Assembly: GCF_021495345.1 (NCBI RefSeq)
Contig: NZ_CP099397.1
Span: forward strand, 3,286,001 to 3,350,000
Direction of reading: 5' to 3'
Source: Pseudomonas hydrolytica
GTDB taxonomy: Bacteria > Pseudomonadota > Gammaproteobacteria > Pseudomonadales > Pseudomonadaceae
Length of the DNA: 64,000 nucleotides
Positions 50,701 through 58,186 of this stretch are shown piece after piece. The translations under genes were made by a program, and so were the position numbers. Under the pieces are notes generated by a model, which saw only the letters and a list, made by a program, of their open reading frames with translations, was not told where the DNA came from and searched no databases. Each line of letters starts with the position of its first letter. Position 1 is the stretch's first letter.

Positions 50701-51099
50701 ATGCATCGCACCCTCCCCTTCGCCCTGCTCGCCGCCGCCCTGACCGGCTGCGCCAGCGACGCACCGCAACTGGAAACCGAGCGCAGCTACCGCGTGGAAT
50801 GGATCGGCGAACGCCCGCTGATCGACCGCAGCCACCTGACCGTCACCTTCGCCGCCGACGGCCGCGCCCATGGCCATGCTGGCTGCAACCACTGGTTCGC
50901 CGGCTATTCGCTCAAGGGCGACGCGCTCAGCTTCGAGCCCGCCGGCAGCACCCGCAAGATGTGCGCACCAGCGCTGATGGAACAGGAGCAGCGCTTCCTC
51001 GCGGCGCTCGACGAGGTGCAGCGCTGGGACTTCAACGGCATTGGCCAACTGCAGCTGTGGCCGGCCAGCGGCAAGCCGATTCGCCTCTGGGCGGAGTGA
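50701..51099 (+). CDS. META/HslJ-domain lipoprotein
   Basis: 132 aa from the ATG at 50701, four bases after the preceding stop. Signal peptide with lipobox LTGCASD predicts an outer-membrane or periplasmic lipoprotein. The META domain is recognised by DGRAHGHAGCNHWFAGYSL, then STRKMCAPALMEQEQRFLAAL. HslJ-type proteins are linked to envelope stress and novobiocin resistance in E. coli; the role here is not known. Confidence 0.88.
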   Translation: MHRTLPFALLAAALTGCASDAPQLETERSYRVEWIGERPLIDRSHLTVTFAADGRAHGHAGCNHWFAGYSLKGDALSFEPAGSTRKMCAPALMEQEQRFLAALDEVQRWDFNGIGQLQLWPASGKPIRLWAE

Positions 51100-51131
51100 C
51101 ACGACGCTCGCCCTACAGGACGCACTCTGTT

Positions 51132-51190
51132 CCTGTAGGAGCGGCTTCAGCCGCGATAAAACCTCGCGGCTAAAGCCCCTCCCACAAGGG
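51132..51190. repeat. REP-type palindromic element
   Basis: CTGTAGGAGCGGCTTCAGCC, a short AT-containing centre, and CGCGGCTAAAGCCCCTCCCAC form an imperfect palindrome of the common Pseudomonas REP kind. It lies between the convergent META-lipoprotein and dinB genes and may also serve as a transcription stop. Confidence 0.8.
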
Positions 51191-51193
51191 CAA

Positions 51194-52252
51194 CTAGGCG
51201 AACAGCTCCAGCTGCTCCTGCCGGCCGCGCAGATCGTGCAGCCTGACCCCCAAGCCGAGCAGGCGCACCGGCTTGTCGCCACGGGCATAGGCACTGGCCA
51301 GCAACTGCCGATAACTGTCCAGATCGCGGCTGGCCCCCGCTTGCTCCAGTGTGGTCTGGGTAAAGTCGTGAAACTTGACCTTGACGAAGGGCTTGTCCGG
51401 CCGGTAGCTGGAATCCAGGCGCTGCAGGCGGCCGTTCATCTCCTCGAGCAGCGCCGGCAGCTTCTCCAGGCAGGCTTCCAGATCGGGCAGGTCCTGATCA
51501 TAGGTATGCTCCACGCTCAGCGACTGGCGGCGGCTGTCGACCTTGACCTCGCGCTCGTCGATGCCATGGGCCAGACGCCACAGGCGTTCGCCGAAACTGC
51601 CGAACTCGCGCACCAGCGCCAGCTTGTTCCATTCCCGCAGATCCAGACAGGTGCGAATCCCTAAGCGCGTCAGCTTGTCCGCCGTGACCTTGCCGACCCC
51701 GTGCAGCTTGCTTACCGGCAACGCCGTGACGAACTCGTCCACCTGATCGGGGGTGATCACGAACAGCCCGTTGGGCTTGCGCCAGTCGCTGGCGATCTTG
51801 GCCAGGAACTTGTTCGGCGCCACCCCGGCCGACACCGTGATGTGCAGCTCCTGCGCCACGCGCCGACGAATCTCCTGGGCGATGCGCGTGGCGCTGCCGG
51901 CGAAATGCGGCGAGTCGCTCACGTCCAGATAGGCCTCATCCAGCGACAGCGGCTCGATCAGATCGGTGAACTGGCGAAAGATGCCGTGAATCTCCCGCGA
52001 CACCGAGCGGTACACCTCGAAGCGCGGTTTGACGATCAGCAGGTCCGGGCACAGCTTCAACGCATGCCGCGACGACATCGCCGAGCGCACACCATAGGCG
52101 CGCGCTTCATAGTTGCAGGTGGCGATTACCCCGCGACGGTCCGCCGAACCGCCGACGGCCAGCGGACGATTGGCCAGGCTCGGGTCGTCACGCATCTCGA
52201 TGGCGGCGTAGAAGCAGTCGCAGTCGATGTGGACGATTTTTCTTTGCTTCAT
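51194..52252 (-). CDS. dinB: DNA polymerase IV
   Basis: A 352-aa Y-family translesion polymerase. Catalytic acidic residues are in HIDCDCFYAAIEMRDD and PLSLDEAYLDVSD, and the little-finger domain is C-terminal. Length matches DinB. The start codon lies only about 50-140 bases from prophage DNA, so the native upstream region may have been replaced or shortened. No LexA box is seen in the first 140 bases upstream. Confidence 0.95.
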   Translation of the reverse strand: MKQRKIVHIDCDCFYAAIEMRDDPSLANRPLAVGGSADRRGVIATCNYEARAYGVRSAMSSRHALKLCPDLLIVKPRFEVYRSVSREIHGIFRQFTDLIEPLSLDEAYLDVSDSPHFAGSATRIAQEIRRRVAQELHITVSAGVAPNKFLAKIASDWRKPNGLFVITPDQVDEFVTALPVSKLHGVGKVTADKLTRLGIRTCLDLREWNKLALVREFGSFGERLWRLAHGIDEREVKVDSRRQSLSVEHTYDQDLPDLEACLEKLPALLEEMNGRLQRLDSSYRPDKPFVKVKFHDFTQTTLEQAGASRDLDSYRQLLASAYARGDKPVRLLGLGVRLHDLRGRQEQLELFA

Positions 52253-52297
52253 AACGTATTGATTTAAAAGGACACCAACAAAGAAAACCGTCTATCT

Positions 52298-52318
52298 ATA
52301 CCCGCTCTGATACCCGCT
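52298..52318. repeat. Short direct repeat at the prophage/dinB junction
   Basis: ATACCCGCT occurs twice (52298-52306 and 52310-52318) with a 12-base period, next to a T-run. Such TACCC-type iterations resemble integrase arm sites near attachment sites, and similar motifs lie beside the island border near 24422. No second attachment copy is in the window. Confidence 0.35.
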
Positions 52319-52391
52319 TTTTTTGACGCTGCATTCTGCCCGGGTTTGCTCGGCTTTCGCCTGCAAATCATCCGACGAGCGGCGCACCATG

Positions 52392-53666
52392 TTACCCGCC
52401 TACAGACCAGAGAGCATCGACATCCGTCGTATAACTCCGACTCATCATCTCCCGCTTCATCCCCCATCCTGGCGCCGGCGGCACGACTCCCGGCCGCAGC
52501 GTTCCCCTGCCCCACTTCGCATTCACTGCATCCAGCACCGCCATGACCTGGCGGGAGGCCTCGGGCTGGGTCGGCGCAAACAGGTCGTCGGTGTACTCGC
52601 CGCGCTGGCAGAGATCGAGCAGCAGCACCTCTGCCTTGCTGAACGCGAAGCCGGGCCGGTAGATCTGTTCCAACCCGGCCAGGGCGGCATGGGTGATCAG
52701 CCGGGTATCGTCGCTGGGGTACGGCAGCTCGCACATCACGCCGCGCGCGAACTTGGGTTCATCCGGGTTGAACATGCCGGTGCGGATGCTCACCCGCACC
52801 CGCTTGCACACCGAGCCCTGCGCGCGCAGCTTCTCGCTAGCCCGGGCGGCGTAGGTGGCCACCGCCTCGCGTATCGGCGGCAGCTCGTGCAGGCGCTTGC
52901 CGAACATCCGGCTGCAGCAGATCTCCTGCTTCGGCGGCGCCTCCCCATCGAGCTCTAGGCAAGGTATGCCGCGCAGCTCGCGCGCAGTCTTCTCCAGCAC
53001 CACGCTGAACTGCTTGCGCAGCGTCCAGGCATCAGCCGCAGCCAGGTCGGCCGCGGTCTTGATGTTCAGCTCGCCCAGCCGGGCCGTCAGCCGGCGCCCA
53101 ACACCCCACACCTCACCGACCGGAGTGGCCGCCAGCAGCTTCGCGCGGCGCTCCGGGTCGCGAATATCGACCACCCCACCCGTCTGTTTCTGCCAGCGCT
53201 TCGCCGCGTAGTTGGCCAGCTTCGCCAGCGTCTTGCTCGGGCCGATCCCCACGCCGGTCGGGATGCCGGTGCACGCCAGCACCTGGGCGCGTATCTCTCG
53301 CCCCAGCGCATCGAGGTCACCCAGCACGCCCGTCAGCTCAGCGAAGGCTTCGTCGATGCTGTACACCTCCAGCGCCGGCACCAGCCCCTCGATGACGGTC
53401 ATCACCCGCTCGCTCATGTCGCCGTACAGCGCATAGTTGGAGCTGAACGCCATGCCGCCGGCCGCCTCGAACGCCTTGCGGATCTGGAACCACGGCTCGC
53501 CCATCTTGATGCCCAGCGCCTTGGCCTCGCTGGTGCGGCTCACCACGCAGCCATCGTTGTTCGACAGCACGACGATGGGCACGCGCGCCAAGTCGGGACG
53601 GAACACCCGCTCGCAGCTGCAGTAGAACGCATTGCAGTCGATCAGCGCGAATACGCGATCAGCCAC
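52392..53666 (-). CDS. umuC: UmuC-type DNA polymerase V subunit (phage-borne)
   Basis: 424 aa from a GTG at 53666, overlapping the umuD stop by eight bases; the longer open frame to 53831 is just umuD in another frame. Catalytic motifs: [17 protein letters not shown] and [13 protein letters not shown]. The UmuC-specific C-terminal half has [20 protein letters not shown] and [19 protein letters not shown]-family error-prone polymerase acting with cleaved UmuD. It is carried by the prophage directly beside chromosomal dinB. Confidence 0.95.
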   Translation of the reverse strand: MADRVFALIDCNAFYCSCERVFRPDLARVPIVVLSNNDGCVVSRTSEAKALGIKMGEPWFQIRKAFEAAGGMAFSSNYALYGDMSERVMTVIEGLVPALEVYSIDEAFAELTGVLGDLDALGREIRAQVLACTGIPTGVGIGPSKTLAKLANYAAKRWQKQTGGVVDIRDPERRAKLLAATPVGEVWGVGRRLTARLGELNIKTAADLAAADAWTLRKQFSVVLEKTARELRGIPCLELDGEAPPKQEICCSRMFGKRLHELPPIREAVATYAARASEKLRAQGSVCKRVRVSIRTGMFNPDEPKFARGVMCELPYPSDDTRLITHAALAGLEQIYRPGFAFSKAEVLLLDLCQRGEYTDDLFAPTQPEASRQVMAVLDAVNAKWGRGTLRPGVVPPAPGWGMKREMMSRSYTTDVDALWSVGG

Positions 53667-54096
53667 AGTGGCGCCCCTGCCGGCACAGGCCGACATAGAC
53701 GCCCCATACCTGAAAATCTTCAGCCTCGAGCACGTAGCGCGGCGCGTATTTGGGATTGGCCGACAGTAGGATGACCTGGTGCTGGTCACCGCCCATGATC
53801 TTGAGCAGCGGCTCGCCGTTGACGCACGCAATCACCACGTCGCCACGCCTGGCCTTGGCCGCTTTGTCGATCAGCACCAGGTCGCCGTCGAGAATGCCCA
53901 GGCCCTGCAGGCTGTCGCCGCCTACGCGTGCCAGATAGATCTGCGGACGGTGCAGGCCGAACAGTTCGTCGAGGGAGATACGCTGCTCGATGTGATCCTG
54001 GGCCGGGCTGGGGAAACCCGCCGGCACGCTGGGGAGGAAGTAGGGAATTTCGGCGCCGCCGGTAGCGACAGGGCCGAGGATGCTGACGCTGGCCAA
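53659..54096 (-). CDS. umuD: UmuD-like self-cleaving SOS protein
   Basis: 145 aa starting at a TTG (54096) with TTTAGGTA upstream; no ATG is available in the frame before the fold begins. The autocleavage site is [16 protein letters not shown] (Ala-Gly). The nucleophile Ser is in RVGGDSLQG and the Lys in EPLLKIMGG. RecA-stimulated self-cleavage yields the active subunit for UmuC. Translationally coupled to umuC and led by a LexA box 21 bases upstream. Confidence 0.93.
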   Translation of the reverse strand: MASVSILGPVATGGAEIPYFLPSVPAGFPSPAQDHIEQRISLDELFGLHRPQIYLARVGGDSLQGLGILDGDLVLIDKAAKARRGDVVIACVNGEPLLKIMGGDQHQVILLSANPKYAPRYVLEAEDFQVWGVYVGLCRQGRHCG

Positions 54097-54116
54097 GGGT
54101 ATTACCTAAACTAATA

Positions 54117-54132
54117 CTGTATAGATAAACAG
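54117..54132. promoter_or_regulatory. LexA (SOS) box
   Basis: CTGTATAGATAAACAG fits the consensus CTGT-N8-ACAG exactly. It sits in the 99-bp gap between umuD (minus) and the SRAP gene (plus), so it can control both divergent units during DNA damage. Confidence 0.9.
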
Positions 54133-54195
54133 TATTTGCATTGACAGGCGCGCCGTCAATGCCATGCTCAAGGCGAGCGACAGGAGGAACAGAGG

Positions 54196-54891
54196 ATGTG
54201 CGGAAGGTTTGCCCAGTACCGAAGCATGCGCGACTACCTGCGCGAGCTCGACAGCGAGCAGGACGCCATGAGCGGCTGGGAGGGCGAGCCAATCCAGCGC
54301 TACAACGTCGCGCCAAGCACCCAGGTGCAGGTGCTGCACAGCACGGGCGGACACCTGGTGGTGGCCGAGGTGAAGTGGGGATGGGCGCCAAACTGGGCGC
54401 GAGGGAAGATGCCACCGCCGATCAACGCCAGGCTGGAGAAAGTGGCCACCGGCAAGTTCTTCAAACAGATATGGCCCCACCGCGCGCTGGTGGCCGCTGA
54501 CGGCTGGTTCGAGTGGGTCAAAGACGAAGACAACCCGAAGATCAAGCAGCCCTACTTCATTCGCCTACGCAGCGGTGACCCGCTGTTCTTCGCCGCCATC
54601 GGCAAATTCCCGCCGGCCGGCGGCGAAACCGACGAAACAGACGGCTTCGTGATCATCACCGCCGATGCCGAGGGCGGAATGGTCGACGTGCATGACCGGC
54701 GCCCGGTCGTGCTCAGCCCCGAACTGGCCCGCGAATGGATCGACCCCGCCACCACCGAGCACCGCGCCGAAATGATGCTACTACACGAAGGCACACCGCC
54801 CGAGGCGTTCGAGTGGTTCCCTGTCGACAGAGCAGTGGGGAACGTGCGGAACCAGGGGCCAGAGCTAATCAAGGCCACCTCAGGGAAGTGA
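54196..54891 (+). CDS. SRAP/YedK-family DNA-protein crosslink protein
   Basis: 231 aa with AGGAGG before the ATG. The catalytic Cys2 follows Met (MCGRFAQY). Other family residues are in RYNVAPST, ADGWFEWV (acidic residue) and MVDVHDRRPVVL (His). HMCES/YedK proteins bind abasic sites in single-stranded DNA through Cys2 and shield them. Here it is divergent from umuDC across a LexA box, so the phage carries an SOS-inducible lesion-tolerance set. Confidence 0.93.
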   Translation: MCGRFAQYRSMRDYLRELDSEQDAMSGWEGEPIQRYNVAPSTQVQVLHSTGGHLVVAEVKWGWAPNWARGKMPPPINARLEKVATGKFFKQIWPHRALVAADGWFEWVKDEDNPKIKQPYFIRLRSGDPLFFAAIGKFPPAGGETDETDGFVIITADAEGGMVDVHDRRPVVLSPELAREWIDPATTEHRAEMMLLHEGTPPEAFEWFPVDRAVGNVRNQGPELIKATSGK

Positions 54892-54968
54892 GAGATTTGG
54901 CGTTACTTCATCCAAAGAATACTGTAAAACCCGCCAACAATAAGTGAGGGCTTAGATTCTGGCACCTT

Positions 54969-55865
54969 CTATTTAAAAAGGCGCCACCAACTTTTTTTCA
55001 CCTTATTGTCAGGCTCTTCCTCCCAACCTTTCATCCAATTTTCATAATTGCCTTCTAAAGGAAAGAGACCCTCATTCTCCTCAAGTGCAGCGATCTTCCT
55101 AACTGGACGCGCCTCCCCAGATACCGCCGCAAAACGACCAGCAACCTTAGACCCCTGCAAGGTTATACACTCAGCAAGCTTTCGAGCAAAAAAAAGCACA
55201 TCATCAGTGTAAGTCGCAATCCCTTCCAGAGCTGAAACATACTCATTATGAGTAACGCCCTTGACAGGCAAAGCGAGGTAGTAATGCTCCGCCTTGAAGC
55301 CAATAGGTAAGGTTCCGCTTTCAAACATCTCCAAGATATCGTTGTACCGCACGATCATACCGTTAAGATTTTCAACGGCATCTGCCAGGGCAACCATCGA
55401 CTTGACGCCATTGGGCGATACGCTAACTTCCTTGAGAACCATAATCCGCAGTTCAGCGACTGGAGGCTTTATGAGCTGGAACTTCAAGTGATCCATTTTT
55501 AATATAAATGGTTCACCTTGGACGTTAGCTTTTTGATGCTTTTTAAACTGCTCTAAATCTGACTTATGCTTATTTTGAACAATCAATACGTGCTGCTTCT
55601 TGAATGCACCAGCCACATCCATTATTGAAGCACACAATGTCAGCGCAACATCGGCACTGCGAAGTTCTACTAAAAGCTCATCTCTTAACTTTGTATTCCT
55701 GGCAATACGGCCTGCCATCCATGCACCAAAGCCTGCGCCGAAGCCTGCACTAATTAATGCCCCGCCCAATTCAATAGCATCGATTCTAGGGAGACTATCC
55801 AACCAAGGCAGCAACGGAGTAGCAGCTGTATAAATACCGTTAACCGGCCCCCATAAATCCGCCAT
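54969..55865 (-). CDS. Hypothetical protein with one membrane segment (298 aa)
   Basis: The gene is clearly more AT-rich than its neighbours. An N-terminal glycine-rich hydrophobic stretch (IELGGALISAGFGAGFGAWMAGRIA) is followed by a long, mostly helical, soluble region with no recognised motif, ending in KVKKSWWRLFK. It lies alone between the SRAP gene and a small orphan in the prophage accessory zone. By position and composition it could be a moron gene; no function can be assigned. Confidence 0.65.
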   Translation of the reverse strand: MADLWGPVNGIYTAATPLLPWLDSLPRIDAIELGGALISAGFGAGFGAWMAGRIARNTKLRDELLVELRSADVALTLCASIMDVAGAFKKQHVLIVQNKHKSDLEQFKKHQKANVQGEPFILKMDHLKFQLIKPPVAELRIMVLKEVSVSPNGVKSMVALADAVENLNGMIVRYNDILEMFESGTLPIGFKAEHYYLALPVKGVTHNEYVSALEGIATYTDDVLFFARKLAECITLQGSKVAGRFAAVSGEARPVRKIAALEENEGLFPLEGNYENWMKGWEEEPDNKVKKSWWRLFK

Positions 55866-55971
55866 CGCAATCCCTCACACTAGAGAAATATTCATTCAAT
55901 ACACATAAAAATTACCATAACGGCAAAATGGCAATTCTCAGTACGCGCAATCTATAAATCTTGCTAGACCG

Positions 55972-56238
55972 TCAGCTGTCGGACTCGTACGCCGCAACAC
56001 CCTCGCCAAACGAGATCCACTCCGACTCAGGCGCCGAAGCCTCGCGCATGATGAACAGCTCGACAGGCTTCCCGGCAGCCGGCTCGGCCGGCCTGACTCG
56101 CGCGAGGCGGTGCGTCTTCACCCCAATGGTGTACGAGCTTTCAGCCCGGTGGAAATCCCACAGCCCCCAGCCGCCAGCCTCACTCAACTTACGCTCAAGC
56201 TTGATCGGCCTCTTGCCGTTCACCCGGATTACCAGCAC
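55972..56238 (-). CDS. Hypothetical protein (88 aa)
   Basis: Short orphan beginning MLVIRVNGKRPIKLERKLSE with GGWGLWDFHRAESSYTIGV. Beta-rich by appearance. No signal peptide or known motif. On the minus strand, downstream of the terminator at 56302-56325, so it needs its own promoter. Confidence 0.55.
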   Translation of the reverse strand: MLVIRVNGKRPIKLERKLSEAGGWGLWDFHRAESSYTIGVKTHRLARVRPAEPAAGKPVELFIMREASAPESEWISFGEGVAAYESDS

Positions 56239-56301
56239 GGCAACACCCCTTCGAGGAAGAAAGCCCGCAGTCTACCCCAACGGACCTGAAACGCCGGGCA
56301 C

Positions 56302-56325
56302 AAAAAAGGGCGCCCCCAGGCGCCC
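56302..56325 (-). terminator. Rho-independent terminator (minus strand)
   Basis: Perfect stem GGGCGCC / GGCGCCC with a four-base loop, preceded on the top strand by six A, which become the U-tract of a minus-strand transcript. It would stop late leftward transcription just beyond the plus-strand 56428-57089 operon. Confidence 0.75.
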
Positions 56326-56359
56326 TCTTCAACTACCGACGAGCGGTATTCTTCTATGC

Positions 56360-56388
56360 TTGATTAAAGCTCTAGAGCTTTATATATT
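56360..56388 (+). promoter_or_regulatory. Sigma-70 promoter with palindromic operator in its spacer
   Basis: TTGATT (56360-56365) and TATATT (56383-56388) are separated by exactly 17 bases. The spacer holds a perfect 16-bp palindrome, AAAGCTCTAGAGCTTT (56366-56381). A repressor bound there would exclude RNA polymerase. The promoter faces the 152-aa gene and the downstream TrfB-like repressor, the natural candidate for binding it. Confidence 0.8.
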
Positions 56389-56427
56389 GAGACCCATGGA
56401 AGGCGAACAAGCCGCAGGAGAAGAACC

Positions 56428-56886
56428 ATGCAACTCACCCACACCAGCCCCGCTGAAATCACCAAGATCGACACCCTCGGCCGCTACGGTGAGTTCCTGT
56501 TCTTCTCTGCAGGCGAATACGTAATGACCGCTGGCAGCCATATCGCCTACACCATCGAACTGGATGACGCTGCCGTGATCCGCGCCGGCGCCCTGTTCTA
56601 CCATGAGGGCGCCGAGAAGCTGGCCGGCCTGGTCGCCGAAGTGGCCGCCCGTTTCGACATCGACGAAGACACCGCCGAAGCGCTGATCGAGGAAAGCAAA
56701 TCCATCTACGACATCAACAGCAACGTCGACGTCGAAGACATGGCCGAAGCCTCATGGGATATTCAGCACTACACCGCCCGCGCCGCTAAGCTGCTTGGCT
56801 TCCGCGGTGTCGCAGTCAGAGACGAACAAGGCACCGCCTACCTTGTTGATATGCTCGGCCGGGAAGCCGATCTGGTGAAAGCATGA
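56428..56886 (+). CDS. AcrIF11-like protein (candidate anti-CRISPR ADP-ribosyltransferase)
   Basis: 152 aa, start behind AGGAG. It resembles AcrIF11 as I recall its sequence: an N-terminal LTHTSPAEITKI...GRYGEFLFF matching LFHGSYEEISEI...GVFGGLFG, a central YTIELDDAAVI and acidic helix, then WDIQHYTARAAKLLGFRGVAV (110-130) and RDEQGTAYLV (131-140) matching WELQRLRGVLAVRLGYTSVEM and EDEHGTTWLC. AcrIF11 inactivates type I-F Cascade by ADP-ribosylation. The match is by eye and may be to the wider fold family. The stop overlaps the next gene as ATGA. An HTH gene follows directly, the arrangement used by acr-aca operons. It is on the opposite strand to the surrounding late genes. Confidence 0.65.
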   Translation: MQLTHTSPAEITKIDTLGRYGEFLFFSAGEYVMTAGSHIAYTIELDDAAVIRAGALFYHEGAEKLAGLVAEVAARFDIDEDTAEALIEESKSIYDINSNVDVEDMAEASWDIQHYTARAAKLLGFRGVAVRDEQGTAYLVDMLGREADLVKA

Positions 56887-57089
56887 CCGCCCAGCAGTTC
56901 TCTGCCCTAGCCGAACTACTGCGCATGCGCGAGGGCGCGAGCAAGGCGGCGGCGCGCCTGGTGCTGGTCGATGGAATCACCCCGGCCGAGGCAGCGCGGC
57001 AAGTCGGCACCACCCCGCAGGCGGTCAACAGCGCGCTACGCAGCTGCGAGCGCGGCCTGGCGCTTGCGCGCATTGCAGCCGGGCTCTAA
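56883..57089 (+). CDS. TrfB/KorA-like helix-turn-helix repressor (candidate Aca)
   Basis: 68 aa, translationally coupled to the preceding gene by ATGA. The helix-turn-helix GITPAEAARQVGTTPQAVNS (31-50) and flanking LRMREGASKAAARLVLVD and SCERGLALARI match the TrfB/KorA DNA-binding family, whose operators are short palindromes. A matching palindrome lies in the operon promoter. Anti-CRISPR-associated (Aca) proteins are small HTH repressors of exactly this layout, so autorepression of the operon is the likely role. Its stop overlaps the convergent Rz1 stop by four bases. Confidence 0.82.
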   Translation: MTAQQFSALAELLRMREGASKAAARLVLVDGITPAEAARQVGTTPQAVNSALRSCERGLALARIAAGL

Positions 57090-57349
57090 TCCCGCTGCAC
57101 CCCCTGCCTCTCAATGCACGCCAGCACCTGCCCGGCGCAACTCAGCAGCGCGGCGTCGGCCGCGTCCAGGGCTTCGCCCCACTGCTCATTGACCAGCACG
57201 GGTGGGCGGTACGGCAGGCGGCACGGCACCAGGCTGCACTCCAGGCGGGGCGGCGTAGGCGGCGGGGTCGGTGGTTTCGGGGCGCTCGTACAGCCGGCCG
57301 AGAGCAGCAGGCACAGCACCAGTGAGATAATCGGCGACGGCTTTGTCAT
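57086..57349 (-). CDS. Rz1-like outer-membrane spanin lipoprotein
   Basis: 87 aa. Signal peptide with lipobox LLLSAGCTSA and a proline-rich stretch (PKPPTPPPTPPR), the hallmarks of o-spanins. It starts inside the Rz gene in another frame and extends 100 bases past its end. With Rz it fuses inner and outer membranes in the last step of lysis. Confidence 0.85.
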   Translation of the reverse strand: MTKPSPIISLVLCLLLSAGCTSAPKPPTPPPTPPRLECSLVPCRLPYRPPVLVNEQWGEALDAADAALLSCAGQVLACIERQGVQRD

Positions 57350-57656
57350 TGCGTTTCAGCTCCGCGAGGGCAGCCGCGTGGGCGGCGTGGTTACGGGCTA
57401 CCGCCTGGCCGAGCTGCTGCATGCGCCGCTCGATCTCTGCCAGATCGCCCAGGGTTTTCTGCTGCTGCGCGAGCACGCCCGCCTGCAGTTCGATCAGCTG
57501 CTCTGCCTTACCCAGATCGGCCTGGGCCTTGTCAGCGCGGCGAGCCTCGATGTCGATACGCGGCGCCATGCCCCACCAGACAACGCCGGCGGCAAGCGCC
57601 ATGAGCAGCAGCACGCCGCCAGCCTTGGCGGCCAGCTGGTACTGGGTGGGAATCAT
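57186..57656 (-). CDS. Rz-like inner-membrane spanin
   Basis: 156 aa. One N-terminal membrane helix (GGVLLLMALAAGVVWWGMA) and a long alpha-helical, coiled-coil periplasmic part rich in Ala, Gln and Glu. Its start overlaps the muralytic gene stop as ATGA. The overlapping Rz1 frame confirms the assignment. Confidence 0.82.
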   Translation of the reverse strand: MIPTQYQLAAKAGGVLLLMALAAGVVWWGMAPRIDIEARRADKAQADLGKAEQLIELQAGVLAQQQKTLGDLAEIERRMQQLGQAVARNHAAHAAALAELKRNDKAVADYLTGAVPAALGRLYERPETTDPAAYAAPPGVQPGAVPPAVPPTRAGQ

Positions 57657-58099
57657 GCCAGCGCCCTCCGCACACCTTCGTCGATCACCTCGGCGCGATA
57701 CGGCTGGCGGCCGTTCTCGTGCTTGATGATCTCGACCACCAGCGCACGCAGCACCGGCCGCTGGCGTACGTCGATGACGGTATCGGATTTCACGCCGAGC
57801 GCCCTGGCGACGGCGGAAATGTAGGCCTCGGTATCGTTTTCGTGGCCAGGCGCCCAGCGGTTAATGGTTTCGCGCACGGTGTCGATGCCAGGGCCGCCGA
57901 CGCCGGGCATACCATCCTTGCCGCGGTAGTTGAGCAGCAGCTTGCCGAGGGCGCGGATGCCATTTTCCGGCGTGTCGAAGCGGGCAAAGCGCGGCCGAGC
58001 CACCCCAAGCTCCAGGCCGAGCTGGCCCTGCCAGTTGTTGCGCGGATTGAAATCGATGTTGCCGGGGTTGTTGTTGCGGACGCCGCGTGGTGTGGACAT
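57653..58099 (-). CDS. Phage muralytic protein (endolysin / structural P5-like)
   Basis: 148 aa beginning MSTPRGVRNNNPGNIDFNPR, a pattern found in phage-encoded peptidoglycan hydrolases and in proteins annotated as structural protein P5. No signal peptide. Just upstream of the spanins in a lysis cassette, so cell-wall cleavage at lysis is likely. No holin gene is evident nearby. The exact enzyme class is not certain. Confidence 0.7.
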   Translation of the reverse strand: MSTPRGVRNNNPGNIDFNPRNNWQGQLGLELGVARPRFARFDTPENGIRALGKLLLNYRGKDGMPGVGGPGIDTVRETINRWAPGHENDTEAYISAVARALGVKSDTVIDVRQRPVLRALVVEIIKHENGRQPYRAEVIDEGVRRALA

Positions 58100-58116
58100 T
58101 GGCTTTCTCCAGGCAC

Positions 58117-58142
58117 AAAAAAGCCCGCACTCGGCGGGCTTG
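58117..58142 (-). terminator. Rho-independent terminator (minus strand)
   Basis: Stem AAGCCCGC / GCGGGCTT with a five-base loop; the top-strand A-run before it gives a U-tract on the minus strand. It ends the tail operon before the lysis genes, which would then need a promoter of their own. Confidence 0.75.
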
Positions 58143-58186
58143 GTCTAGGATGGTTTGGGAACTACTACTGCACGGAGGCAGGCGAC

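Noticed and set aside
52323-52958. Plus-strand 211-codon frame upstream of dinB
   Set aside because: Mostly antisense to umuC; no ribosome site or recognisable domain.
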